Origin: Endozoicomonas sp. NE40
Lineage (GTDB): Bacteria; Pseudomonadota; Gammaproteobacteria; Pseudomonadales; Endozoicomonadaceae
Reading direction: 5' to 3'
Assembly (NCBI RefSeq): GCF_040549045.1
Contig: NZ_JBEWTB010000002.1
Span: forward strand, 2,890,001 to 2,954,000
DNA length: 64,000 nt
The position numbers and the translations under genes are program-made. Position 1 is the first letter of the stretch; the number at the start of each line of letters is the position of its first letter. The notes below the pieces were generated by a model. That model saw nothing but the letters and a program-made list of their open reading frames with translations, had not been told where the DNA came from and made no database searches. Shown in pieces: positions 8,817 to 16,683 of this stretch.

Positions 8817-9910
8817 GGTATTGTTTTAAGAATTGACTCAAACTGATGAACAACAGCTTCATCGGTGAAATATTGTCGAATTCGCTTTTGCATTTCTTGT
8901 GCTTTTGCTGTTATTTGTAAGCTGTTCAGCGCCTGAAGTTTAAGCATTAATTCCGATAGCTGCAAATCGTTTCCAAACTGAAATTTTAAAGCTGTATTTC
9001 CCGTTACTTCCGGTGCCCCACCACAATCAGCAATGGCAATTGGCAGACCTGCAACCATGGCTTCCAGCAAAACCATCCCAAAAGGCTCACGATCGGAGGT
9101 AAGAATAAAGCTATCAAAAGCTTTGAAGTACTGACAGGCTTTTGGAACCATTCCAAGAAAGAGAACCTTGCTCTCAACTGATAGTCTTTTGCTCAGCTCT
9201 TGAAGTTCTACCTGAAGTTCACCTTCTCCCAGAATAACCAACAGCGAATTTGGTACTTGATGACAAATCTCTGCAAATGCTTTAATCAGTGTTTTTTGAT
9301 CTTTGTCTTTATGAAGGCGGCCTACATTAACAAATATATAAGCATTCTCTGGTAGCTGAAGAAAATTTCTTGCTTCCCTCTTCGATTTTTGGCTTGCTGC
9401 GAGTGATTGATAATCCACTCTATTATAGAGAGTGTGTATTTTATCATCTTCTAGTTTACTCAGTGATTTACGCATATCGTCTCTAATGGCGTTAGAGACA
9501 CCTAGCAATGTGATGTTTTTCTTGTTTCTATAGATATGCCAGCGTCTGGAAAAACGCTTATAATCACCAAAGCAATGATTAACTCCAATAACGTGAAGAT
9601 CTTTAATATGAGTAGCAATGTAGATAGATTTAAAGCGGTGCGCCACTGCAAAACTAAAAGAATCTTTTTTACAAATTTCTCTAAGCTGAGCAATTTGTTT
9701 AAGCTTTAGCCCTCTTATGTCTTTTGTACTGTTATTCAGAAAAATTACTCTGTCAGAAGCTGAACCTCTAATAACTTCTTCGGATTTAGCGCCTTTTACG
9801 TATACAGTAGTTACTGAAAATCCTAATGAACAAAGCGTCGTTGCATATTGCCTAGCAACATCCAGAAAAGGCGCTCCATAGCTATGACAAATTTGTATAA
9901 CTTTTTTCAT
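8813..9910 (-). CDS. GT4 glycosyltransferase, C-terminus cut by IS copy 2
   Basis: Three hundred and sixty-five residues. The C-terminal half has the GT4 hallmarks Val-Asn-Val-Gly-Arg-Leu-His-Lys-Asp-Lys-Asp and Glu-Pro-Phe-Gly-Met-Val-Leu-Leu-Glu-Ala, which bind the nucleotide sugar. It probably adds a core hexose. The stop codon TGA (8813-8815) is built from bases of the IS terminal repeat. Removing the IS and one target copy gives an original ending of Pro-Leu-Ser-Gln-Gln-Pro-Lys-Cys-Lys and a TAA at 7617-7619, so eight residues were lost. These are past the conserved domain, and the enzyme may still work. It starts 2 bp after the upstream kinase gene ends. Confidence 0.83.
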   Translation of the reverse strand: MKKVIQICHSYGAPFLDVARQYATTLCSLGFSVTTVYVKGAKSEEVIRGSASDRVIFLNNSTKDIRGLKLKQIAQLREICKKDSFSFAVAHRFKSIYIATHIKDLHVIGVNHCFGDYKRFSRRWHIYRNKKNITLLGVSNAIRDDMRKSLSKLEDDKIHTLYNRVDYQSLAASQKSKREARNFLQLPENAYIFVNVGRLHKDKDQKTLIKAFAEICHQVPNSLLVILGEGELQVELQELSKRLSVESKVLFLGMVPKACQYFKAFDSFILTSDREPFGMVLLEAMVAGLPIAIADCGGAPEVTGNTALKFQFGNDLQLSELMLKLQALNSLQITAKAQEMQKRIRQYFTDEAVVHQFESILKTIP

Positions 9911-9912
9911 GT

Positions 9913-10617
9913 TTATTTATCTAAAAATGATTTTCGCAATATTTTAGTTTTACTAAGGACCGCCTCTTTATAAGGGTGGTTTTCCCAATCTCTTTCAAAT
10001 CTCTCTATGTCTTTCTGTATGTGTTTTTTTAGTTTTTTTGGGGACTTATGGATACGAACAACATCTAGATCGATAATACAAACATCTTGATCTTTTATCA
10101 TGAAGTTTGGTACTTTGGTATCGCCATGTGTGATGTTGTTTTTGAATAATGTGGCAAGTATTTCTATTACTTTGTCTACAAATTCTGTGATAATTTTTTG
10201 CGAAAAACGTTCTGGGTGATCAATAAGCTGTTTGGCATTCTGACCTGTGTAAAACTCGGTAATAACATAGCTTTCCGTAGTGAGAGGACCGGTTTTTATT
10301 TTTACTATACCTAATGCCTTAGGTGTATTTATGCCTAAAGCAGATATGAGTTGAGAACCTTCCCAGAATATTTCAGATCTTGGCTTGTTTAAGCTTCTAA
10401 TAATGCTATGAAGCCAACCTTTAAATTTAAATTTTTTGATAATTACAGGATTTTCAAAGTAAGGCCTAAAAGCATAGGTGATTCTTGTGGATTTATCATC
10501 TTTTATTAAAGTACCTGCTTTCAGAATCTCTATCATTTTTTCGGATTTGGCAAAATTGCATGGAATATTTTCAGAATGATAATATTTAAAGTTGAGCCAT
10601 TTTTGGTTTTTAAACAT
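9913..10617 (-). CDS. LPS core kinase, KdkA/WapQ-like
   Basis: Two hundred and thirty-four residues. The catalytic loop His-Gly-Asp-Thr-Lys-Val-Pro-Asn-Phe is at 164-172 and the metal-binding Ile-Asp-Leu-Asp at 182-185, with a short C-terminal Arg/Lys-rich tail. This is the arrangement of small LPS sugar kinases (WapQ, KdkA group), which phosphorylate Kdo or heptose. AT-rich, like its neighbours, with a 15-bp gap to the GT9 gene upstream. It lacks the Trp-rich loop of the true WaaP enzyme encoded at 12377-13186, so it is probably a second- or third-site kinase; the site is unknown. Confidence 0.72.
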   Translation of the reverse strand: MFKNQKWLNFKYYHSENIPCNFAKSEKMIEILKAGTLIKDDKSTRITYAFRPYFENPVIIKKFKFKGWLHSIIRSLNKPRSEIFWEGSQLISALGINTPKALGIVKIKTGPLTTESYVITEFYTGQNAKQLIDHPERFSQKIITEFVDKVIEILATLFKNNITHGDTKVPNFMIKDQDVCIIDLDVVRIHKSPKKLKKHIQKDIERFERDWENHPYKEAVLSKTKILRKSFLDK

Positions 10618-10632
10618 GCTATGAGTTTATGA

Positions 10633-11607
10633 TTAAATATCATTTCGTTGGCTAGGTTTCTTTTTGTTATAGTTCATAACATGGTTGATTATTTTTTTCT
10701 TTGGTATGAATGGGCTCCATATGCGTTGCCCAAAAAACTTCAATGTTATTATTGGTGTGACAATGTATGATTTTCGCCAGCCTGGCTTCCATTTGAACGA
10801 GTTGTTTTTCTTGTGTATGGTAACAGTTGGTATATTTAGTAAGGATGCTAAATGCCCTCCTCCTGAATCGTTGGCAATAACAAAACCAGACTCATAGATG
10901 TAAATTGCAAGTTCAAAAATTGATTCAAAACTTATAAATGGAATTGTGCATGTATTCCTATTCTCTCTAAACTTAGTTAGCTGTTTCTTTGTTCCTATAA
11001 AAACAGGGTCAGCTGCATTTTTTTTTAGCTCGAGTGCTATTTTTTCAAATCCACATATGTGATAAGTTTTTTCTTTTTCAGGTGTGTATGGGAATATACA
11101 TACCCTATTTTTGTTTCTTTGAAATTTATAGTTTTTTAATATTTCTATATTTGGTGTACTTTTTATTTCGCTAAGATTCCAGCTGTTTTTGCAAAAATTT
11201 ACAGCATGTTGAACCATGTTGCACCCACTATGTTCTTTATTGTATAAAGCACCACTTGCAAATTTGAAGTTATGTAAGTGTACTTTTTTTTCTAAATACT
11301 TTTCTGGGCATCTAGTGCAGGTGACCCATACAGTTTTTTTAAGAAAATTTTCCTTTGTAGAAAGCAGACTGTTTATTTCTGCGTTGTGTGGGTCGCAGAT
11401 GATTAAATCACATGATTCTAAAAAAAAATCTATCTTTTCAAGTTGATCACAATCCTTTGTATTAAAGTCTTTGAGAATTGAGCCAAGTTCTGAAAGAGTG
11501 CTGCTAAATAGCGTTGTCTCGAATCCTGAGTTAGATAGGCCTTGTGCTAATATTGTGAAGATTAAGCCGTCGCCTAAGGTAGATATAGGAAAGATTGCTG
11601 CTTTCAT
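10633..11607 (-). CDS. GT9-family (heptosyltransferase-like) transferase
   Basis: Three hundred and twenty-four residues. The N-terminus (Lys-Ala-Ala-Ile-Phe-Pro-Ile-Ser-Thr-Leu-Gly-Asp-Gly) matches the acceptor-side loop of GT9 enzymes, and Ala-Asn-Asp-Ser-Gly-Gly-Gly-His-Leu-Ala-Ser-Leu near residue 250 is the donor-site motif of heptosyltransferases. It is clearly more diverged than WaaC and WaaF and strongly AT-rich, so it is probably a heptosyltransferase III-type or other GT9 enzyme of the outer core. Its ATG overlaps the stop of the upstream kinase by one base (TAATG), indicating coupled translation. Confidence 0.75.
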   Translation of the reverse strand: MKAAIFPISTLGDGLIFTILAQGLSNSGFETTLFSSTLSELGSILKDFNTKDCDQLEKIDFFLESCDLIICDPHNAEINSLLSTKENFLKKTVWVTCTRCPEKYLEKKVHLHNFKFASGALYNKEHSGCNMVQHAVNFCKNSWNLSEIKSTPNIEILKNYKFQRNKNRVCIFPYTPEKEKTYHICGFEKIALELKKNAADPVFIGTKKQLTKFRENRNTCTIPFISFESIFELAIYIYESGFVIANDSGGGHLASLLNIPTVTIHKKNNSFKWKPGWRKSYIVTPIITLKFFGQRIWSPFIPKKKIINHVMNYNKKKPSQRNDI

Positions 11608-12362
11608 TATTTCGTCTTATCGAAAAAGTGTATAATAGTATTAATTAGCTTTTTATCTTTTTTACTTAATGTTCTTGAGTTACAGTATCTGAAGAAAAAG
11701 CTTAGTCGATCTGTTGAGCTAAGTATAGTTTTTGCCACTTTGTCTAGGCATGCCAAATCTTTCACTCTACCTCTTTCAAAAAGTAAGGCACTAACAATCG
11801 TACCAGATGGACAATCAATTAAAAATACTTCCGGATGATCTGTTTGTGTCACCAAAATATTACGCCATTTGAAATCAATATGGACAAACTTTTTATCATG
11901 TAGTTTTCTTGCAATAGTTGCCACTTGGTTAATGACTTGCTTCATCCACGCTCTGTCTGAAAGCTTCGGAGAGGATTCATTAACCATTGTTTTTAGGTCT
12001 TTTGAGTTTTTTACTTCTTCTGTAATTAACACCCCTCTGGTCATTACTCCGAATTTTTTTTCTTCTCCATAAGCTACAACTTTTGCAGCGGGTACTCCCA
12101 ACTCATGAAAAAAGAGCATGTTTTCCCATTCGGCTCTAATGCGACTCCTTCCTAAATAGCGCCTTATTCCTTTACCTGCTTTAATGTATCTCTTAACGTA
12201 GTAGCCAACGCCATCGATTTCTACACGGTGAACACTACTAAGCTTGTCATCATTTATTTGCTTACCACGCAAATTAAATACATGGTCAATGGATGCAAAT
12301 GCTTTGAGTCTATTACCAGTCTGGTATTCTGGGGTAATGGTCCATGTGGACGAATTAAACAT
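11607..12362 (-). CDS. LPS core kinase, WapP-like
   Basis: Two hundred and fifty-one residues. The loop His-Ile-Asp-Phe-Lys-Trp-Arg-Asn-Ile-Leu is at 161-170, preceded by Arg-Lys-Leu-His-Asp, and Leu-Ile-Asp-Cys-Pro-Ser-Gly follows at 181-187. This is a kinase fold with the position of Pseudomonas wapP, directly after waaP. The family phosphorylates the second heptose of the inner core in the cytoplasm. It has a 14-bp gap to waaP and a 1-bp overlap with the next gene. Assignment to heptose II is inference from order. Confidence 0.75.
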   Translation of the reverse strand: MFNSSTWTITPEYQTGNRLKAFASIDHVFNLRGKQINDDKLSSVHRVEIDGVGYYVKRYIKAGKGIRRYLGRSRIRAEWENMLFFHELGVPAAKVVAYGEEKKFGVMTRGVLITEEVKNSKDLKTMVNESSPKLSDRAWMKQVINQVATIARKLHDKKFVHIDFKWRNILVTQTDHPEVFLIDCPSGTIVSALLFERGRVKDLACLDKVAKTILSSTDRLSFFFRYCNSRTLSKKDKKLINTIIHFFDKTK

Positions 12363-12376
12363 GAATATCCTGTTTA

Positions 12377-13186
12377 CTAATAATTCGGATGCCCAACTTT
12401 ACGCTTCATACGATCATTCAGTTTTATTGCTTTTTTCTCGATTTTTTTCCACATCCAGTCATGCCGCTTTAATGCATCTCTGAGTGGCAAACCGGTATAA
12501 GTCTTGATAAAACGATAAATATCGCGCTGCGTTAAGTTATAGCCCATAGCTGAATAATACAGACCTGAGATATCTTTAAGCCGCCAACGCTCAGGAACCT
12601 TTTTCCTTACCTGTGCACGGTGAAGGTCAATTAAATAGAAGCGGAGATTGCCGGGTTCAGGTTTTTTTACTTTAGATAGCATGAAATGACAAAGATAGTA
12701 ATCTCTATGATTAACTCCGCTGTCATGAAGCTTCCGACTTATTTCTGCAAGCTTTCTGATGATGGCCGCTTTTAAAACAAATGAAGGAGGCTTTTCTTTC
12801 CAAGTGTCACAGAAGTCTTCAAGAGTATACATATCCTCCAGTTCTTCTGTTATCAGAAATGATTCTTGCTTGGCCGGATTACAGCCTTTTTTTCCATAGG
12901 CGACCATAGTCATAGTATCAATGCCGACAGATTTAAGGGTGCTTAATGCTGTCCATTCATTCTTCGCTCCTAGCACAGGCTTCCTAAGTCGAATGAGGTT
13001 TTCTGCAATTTCTAACCAGCCAACGCCTTTGTGTATTTTGGCAAAGTAACCTTTGCCATCATGCTCGAACCGAAAAGTGCGTCTTGCTTCCAGTTCACGG
13101 AAAACCTCCCCATTCATACTTATAAGGAGTTGGAATGGGTCTTTTCCCTGCCAAGCTTCCTTGAAGTCATCTCTTAAATAAAGCAT
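12377..13186 (-). CDS. waaP: LPS heptose I kinase WaaP
   Basis: Two hundred and sixty-nine residues, the usual length. Recognisable WaaP features are the N-terminal Gly-Glu-Val-Phe-Arg-Glu-Leu-Glu-Ala-Arg-Arg-Thr segment, Lys50 in Tyr-Phe-Ala-Lys-Ile-His-Lys-Gly-Val-Gly-Trp, the catalytic loop His-Arg-Asp-Tyr-Tyr-Leu-Cys-His-Phe (160-168) and Tyr-Leu-Ile-Asp-Leu-His-Arg (184-190). It phosphorylates heptose I of the inner core, which stabilises the outer membrane and is essential in Pseudomonas. It lies 4 bp after waaG, in the standard order waaF-waaC-waaG-waaP. Confidence 0.93.
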   Translation of the reverse strand: MLYLRDDFKEAWQGKDPFQLLISMNGEVFRELEARRTFRFEHDGKGYFAKIHKGVGWLEIAENLIRLRKPVLGAKNEWTALSTLKSVGIDTMTMVAYGKKGCNPAKQESFLITEELEDMYTLEDFCDTWKEKPPSFVLKAAIIRKLAEISRKLHDSGVNHRDYYLCHFMLSKVKKPEPGNLRFYLIDLHRAQVRKKVPERWRLKDISGLYYSAMGYNLTQRDIYRFIKTYTGLPLRDALKRHDWMWKKIEKKAIKLNDRMKRKVGHPNY

Positions 13187-13190
13187 TTAG

Positions 13191-14318
13191 CTACGCCTTC
13201 CTTAGTGCTTGCTGCATGATTATTTCAGCTGCTTTCTGCGGCATGCTATAAAGGTCTTCTGAACGACTGTATTTAACAGCATTTTTCTGCCATGTTTCCT
13301 TTTTGTTTGATGACAACATGCGGCAAGTCAGGTCATTAAGTCGCTCCTGCCGAAATGGCGATTGTACGACATAACCAGCATCTGCATCTTTTATATAGTG
13401 GGCATACCCACACACATCGGTCGTTAGCACAGGCAATCCAGAAACTAAAGCTTCTAGCAACACTGTTCCTGTGTTTTCATTGTATGCTGGGTGAATGAGT
13501 AAATCGGCACCTAATAAAAAACGTGGTATATCATCACGACCGGATAAAAACTTTACCTGTTGTTCCGTGTTTAATTGCTTTGCCAATCTTATGAAAGGCT
13601 TTTGCTTATCCTGACCAACAACAAAAAGCTGTGTTTGAGATTTTAATGGTTCCGGTAATGACGCTAAAGCTTTTATAGCCCGATCAAGCCCTTTGGTTTT
13701 GAAGCCTGAACCGACTAAAAGGATAAGCTTTTCATCATTCTTTAAACCGAACTCATGACGGAATTTACGTCGAATCTCATTATGATTTTTAGAGCGACAC
13801 CTGTCTTTAGATATACCTGGTGGAAGCAGTATGATCCGTTCGTCTGGTGTTTGGTAATGTTTCTGAAATACAGGTTTTTGCAATGGTGAAATCAGCAGTG
13901 ACAATGTCTTGCTGTCCGAAGAAAAAACCGCACTCTCAAAAGCCGAATACTGTTTGAAACGGGATGTTAACGGATACCACCAACCACGACTGGTGAATGC
14001 TTTTTCTTTAAAACAAGTATCTGCTGCATAATAAACATCGAGACCTGCCATCTTGTTAAAGCCTGTTAGCAAATCTACGGGATCGTCTGCAATATCTTTC
14101 TGTATTTGTTCCTGAAAATCCAGCATTCTTTTGTGATTGCTACTTCCTCTCACAGGCAAAGTCTTTACATTAAAGCCTTCTGGGTAATCACCTTGCCAGC
14201 TCGTCGTATAAACCCGAATCTCACACCCACGCTTCTGACATTCAAGAGCAATCCGCAGGAAGTCCCGTTGCAGACCACCAAACGGGAAGTATTTAAACAG
14301 CGCAAATGCCAGAATCAT
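13191..14318 (-). CDS. waaG: LPS core glucosyltransferase WaaG (GT4)
   Basis: Three hundred and seventy-five residues, typical. It opens with Ala-Phe-Ala-Leu-Phe-Lys-Tyr-Phe-Pro-Phe-Gly-Gly-Leu-Gln-Arg-Asp, the conserved WaaG start. It carries a Leu-Val-Gly-Ser-Gly-Phe-Lys-Thr-Lys-Gly donor-domain strand and the GT4 motif Glu-Asn-Thr-Gly-Thr-Val-Leu-Leu-Glu-Ala. It adds the first outer-core hexose to heptose II. The ATG overlaps the waaC stop by 4 bp (ATGA). Confidence 0.94.
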   Translation of the reverse strand: MILAFALFKYFPFGGLQRDFLRIALECQKRGCEIRVYTTSWQGDYPEGFNVKTLPVRGSSNHKRMLDFQEQIQKDIADDPVDLLTGFNKMAGLDVYYAADTCFKEKAFTSRGWWYPLTSRFKQYSAFESAVFSSDSKTLSLLISPLQKPVFQKHYQTPDERIILLPPGISKDRCRSKNHNEIRRKFRHEFGLKNDEKLILLVGSGFKTKGLDRAIKALASLPEPLKSQTQLFVVGQDKQKPFIRLAKQLNTEQQVKFLSGRDDIPRFLLGADLLIHPAYNENTGTVLLEALVSGLPVLTTDVCGYAHYIKDADAGYVVQSPFRQERLNDLTCRMLSSNKKETWQKNAVKYSRSEDLYSMPQKAAEIIMQQALRKA

Positions 14319-15349
14319 TGGTTCTCCCGGTTTGGTGTTTCATTAATCAATTGTTGTAAAGATGACCAGACAAAATCCGGTGTCATTGGGATGAACATCT
14401 CTGGCTCAATATTCTGGTTAGCGACTGAAGCTTTATCCATTTCCGGGCAATCGTTCAGGGTAAGGTGGACTTGAGACTGTCCATAAGCGCCAACCTCTTC
14501 AGGGCTGGTTGGGCCATAAAGAGACACTGCTGGCACCTCTAAAGCGGCGGTTAAATGTCCCAGACCGGTATCTACAGCTGTTACGGCTGTTGCTCTGGCA
14601 ATAACGCCTGCCACGCCGCAAATATTCATTCTGGGCAAAACAATCGCTGATTTTGAACTGTGGGCAATAATGTCTGCACGCTCTTTTTCTTTTTCGTTAC
14701 CCCATGGCAGTACCACGTCATAGCCAGCGCCATTAACCCGATGAGCCAGTTCGCACCAGTATTTTTCCGGCCAGTGTTTGGTGGGCCAGGTAGTCCCATG
14801 GATAAATACAACGTAAGGCTTTCCGGTAACCGCTTCACAAGTAAAGTGGCTTTTGTCCAGATGAAAATGCCCGGTTGTTTCTGGCAATGGGTAGCCAAGA
14901 GACTGGGCAAACAGTTGTCTTACCCGTTCAACGGCATGCTGGTTCCACCCAACAGCCTGGGGATGTTTATAAAATGCAGAGGCCAGCGGCTCCCGGGCTG
15001 AATGTTTATCCAGACCAAATCCCGGACCTTTGGCAATACGTGTGAGAAAGGCACTTTTTACCAGCCCCTGAGCATCAATAACCGCATCATAACGACGGGA
15101 CTTAAGCAGAGCCTTGAAGCGTTTCCACTCTCCGGATTGAAGCGTTTCCAGCAGTGACTTTCGCCAGCGCCTGATCGCCACGGGAATCACTTTATCCACG
15201 GCAGGGTGCCAGCTGGGAATTTCTGCAAAGCCTTCTTCTACCACCCAGTCAAAACGAATGCCCGGAATCGCATTGGCTGCATCTGTCAGGGCTGGCAGGG
15301 TGTGGATGACATCTCCCATTGAGGAGGTTTTAATAATAAGAACCTTCAC
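14315..15349 (-). CDS. waaC: LPS heptosyltransferase I WaaC
   Basis: Three hundred and forty-four residues. It begins Met-Lys-Val-Leu-Ile-Ile-Lys-Thr-Ser-Ser-Met-Gly-Asp-Val-Ile-His-Thr-Leu-Pro, the WaaC signature, and has the donor-site stretch Val-Asp-Thr-Gly-Leu-Gly-His-Leu-Thr-Ala-Ala-Leu. It transfers L-glycero-D-manno-heptose from the ADP-activated donor to Kdo. Both ends overlap neighbours by 4 bp (waaF upstream, waaG downstream), so these three genes are translationally coupled. Confidence 0.96.
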   Translation of the reverse strand: MKVLIIKTSSMGDVIHTLPALTDAANAIPGIRFDWVVEEGFAEIPSWHPAVDKVIPVAIRRWRKSLLETLQSGEWKRFKALLKSRRYDAVIDAQGLVKSAFLTRIAKGPGFGLDKHSAREPLASAFYKHPQAVGWNQHAVERVRQLFAQSLGYPLPETTGHFHLDKSHFTCEAVTGKPYVVFIHGTTWPTKHWPEKYWCELAHRVNGAGYDVVLPWGNEKEKERADIIAHSSKSAIVLPRMNICGVAGVIARATAVTAVDTGLGHLTAALEVPAVSLYGPTSPEEVGAYGQSQVHLTLNDCPEMDKASVANQNIEPEMFIPMTPDFVWSSLQQLINETPNRENQ

Positions 15350-16413
15350 TCACGGATCTCCAGCAGCTCTTCGCCCGTCAGGTCGTTCAGGGCTTTAAGA
15401 ACCATTTCGGGGCCAAGCTTTCTCATACAGTCCATGTGGCCCAGCGGGCATTCGCGCTTGAAGCACGGGCTGCATTCCAGTCCCAGCCAGAGGGTTTTGC
15501 TGTTTTGATTCATGGGGGGGGTGTGGGCTGCAGTGGTTGAGCCATAAACAGCAACCAGAGGGCGCGATAGCGCCGCTGCAATGTGCATCAGCCCGGAATC
15601 ATTGCTGACAACCGCATCAGCCTGTGACAACAGGTCAACTGCATCGGCCAGGGTAGTCTCTCCTGCCAGATTGCAGCAATGATCCTGTAATGTTTTGGGG
15701 AGGTAGCTGACGATCTCAGACGTCACCTGACGGTCTTTGGCGGAACCAAACAGCCACACCTGCCAGCCTTGTCGGGCCATGATCAATGCAACTTCGCCAT
15801 AATAACCGGCAGGCCACTGTTTGGAATGGCCAAACTCAGCGCCCGGGCAAAGTGCCAGAACCGGGGCTCCGCTGTTCAGGCGGTAGCGCCCCAGCGCACT
15901 GTCCAGATTAGCTTTGTTCACCTCAAGCGCAGGAACTGGCAGAGGCTTTGGAAGCGCTTGCTTATCTGGATAGGCCAGCGCCACGAAGCGCTCAATCATC
16001 AGCGGGTACTGCTTCTTGTCCAGTGTTCTCAGGTCATTCAGAAGCCCGTAGCGCATCTCGCCACGCCAGCCCGTTCGAACAGGAATGCCTGCCAGAAAGG
16101 GGATAAGGGCTGATTTCAGAGAGTTTGGCAGCAGTATTGCGTGATCATAACTTTCCGCCTTCAGAGAACGGGCGACCTTTCTACGCAGTTTCAGGTTCAG
16201 ATTACCATGCCCAACAGGCATATCGATCGCCTGCCTGACTTCGGGCATGCGTTCCAGTATAGGGCTGCTCCAGCCAGGTGCCAGCACGTCGATGATGGCA
16301 TTTGGGTACTGTCGTTTCAGGGCGATGAACAGTGTTTGTGCCATCACCATGTCCCCTACCCATGAGGGGCCAACAATCAGGTACTTCACGGCTTGGACGG
16401 TTCCTTGATTCAT
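15346..16413 (-). CDS. waaF: LPS heptosyltransferase II WaaF
   Basis: Three hundred and fifty-five residues. It has Ile-Val-Gly-Pro-Ser-Trp-Val-Gly-Asp-Met-Val-Met-Ala-Gln at the N-terminus (the WaaF form of the acceptor loop) and Val-Ser-Asn-Asp-Ser-Gly-Leu-Met-His-Ile-Ala-Ala-Ala-Leu in the donor domain. A Cys-rich C-terminal stretch (Cys-Ser-Pro-Cys-Phe-Lys-Arg-Glu-Cys-Pro) is typical. It adds the second heptose. It is the first gene of the waa operon as read here; a terminator-like hairpin lies upstream between it and ilvE, so a promoter is expected at about 16414-16600. Confidence 0.96.
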   Translation of the reverse strand: MNQGTVQAVKYLIVGPSWVGDMVMAQTLFIALKRQYPNAIIDVLAPGWSSPILERMPEVRQAIDMPVGHGNLNLKLRRKVARSLKAESYDHAILLPNSLKSALIPFLAGIPVRTGWRGEMRYGLLNDLRTLDKKQYPLMIERFVALAYPDKQALPKPLPVPALEVNKANLDSALGRYRLNSGAPVLALCPGAEFGHSKQWPAGYYGEVALIMARQGWQVWLFGSAKDRQVTSEIVSYLPKTLQDHCCNLAGETTLADAVDLLSQADAVVSNDSGLMHIAAALSRPLVAVYGSTTAAHTPPMNQNSKTLWLGLECSPCFKRECPLGHMDCMRKLGPEMVLKALNDLTGEELLEIRE

Positions 16414-16603
16414 TGTATTCGTTATTCACAGCTTTCAGGCACGCTACCGCCAGACAAAGCAGTCGTAACCAGTTCGTCAGGGATCGTTCAGCTTGTCTGT
16501 TTATGTGCAAATACTGTTTTTCCAGCAGACTCTGATGAAACAGCTCAGAAACAAATCGTATCGAAAGGACTCTGCTAACGAGCCAGAATAAATGCAACAT
16601 AAA

Positions 16604-16636
16604 AAAAGTGGTGTAGGATTGTACTACACCACTTTT
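16604..16636 (-). terminator. Strong intrinsic terminator after ilvE
   Basis: A perfect 13-bp stem AAAAGTGGTGTAG / CTACACCACTTTT with a 7-nt loop. On the minus strand it is followed by a run of seven Ts. It ends the ilvE transcript and insulates the waa operon. Confidence 0.9.
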
Positions 16637-16683
16637 ATAGTTAAAAACTCAGTAATCGTCGCAAGACTTTAACAGGGGGGGGG

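Noticed and set aside
1650..8825. Composite transposon formed by two IS4 copies
   Set aside because: Each copy has its own, different 9-bp target duplication directly at its ends.
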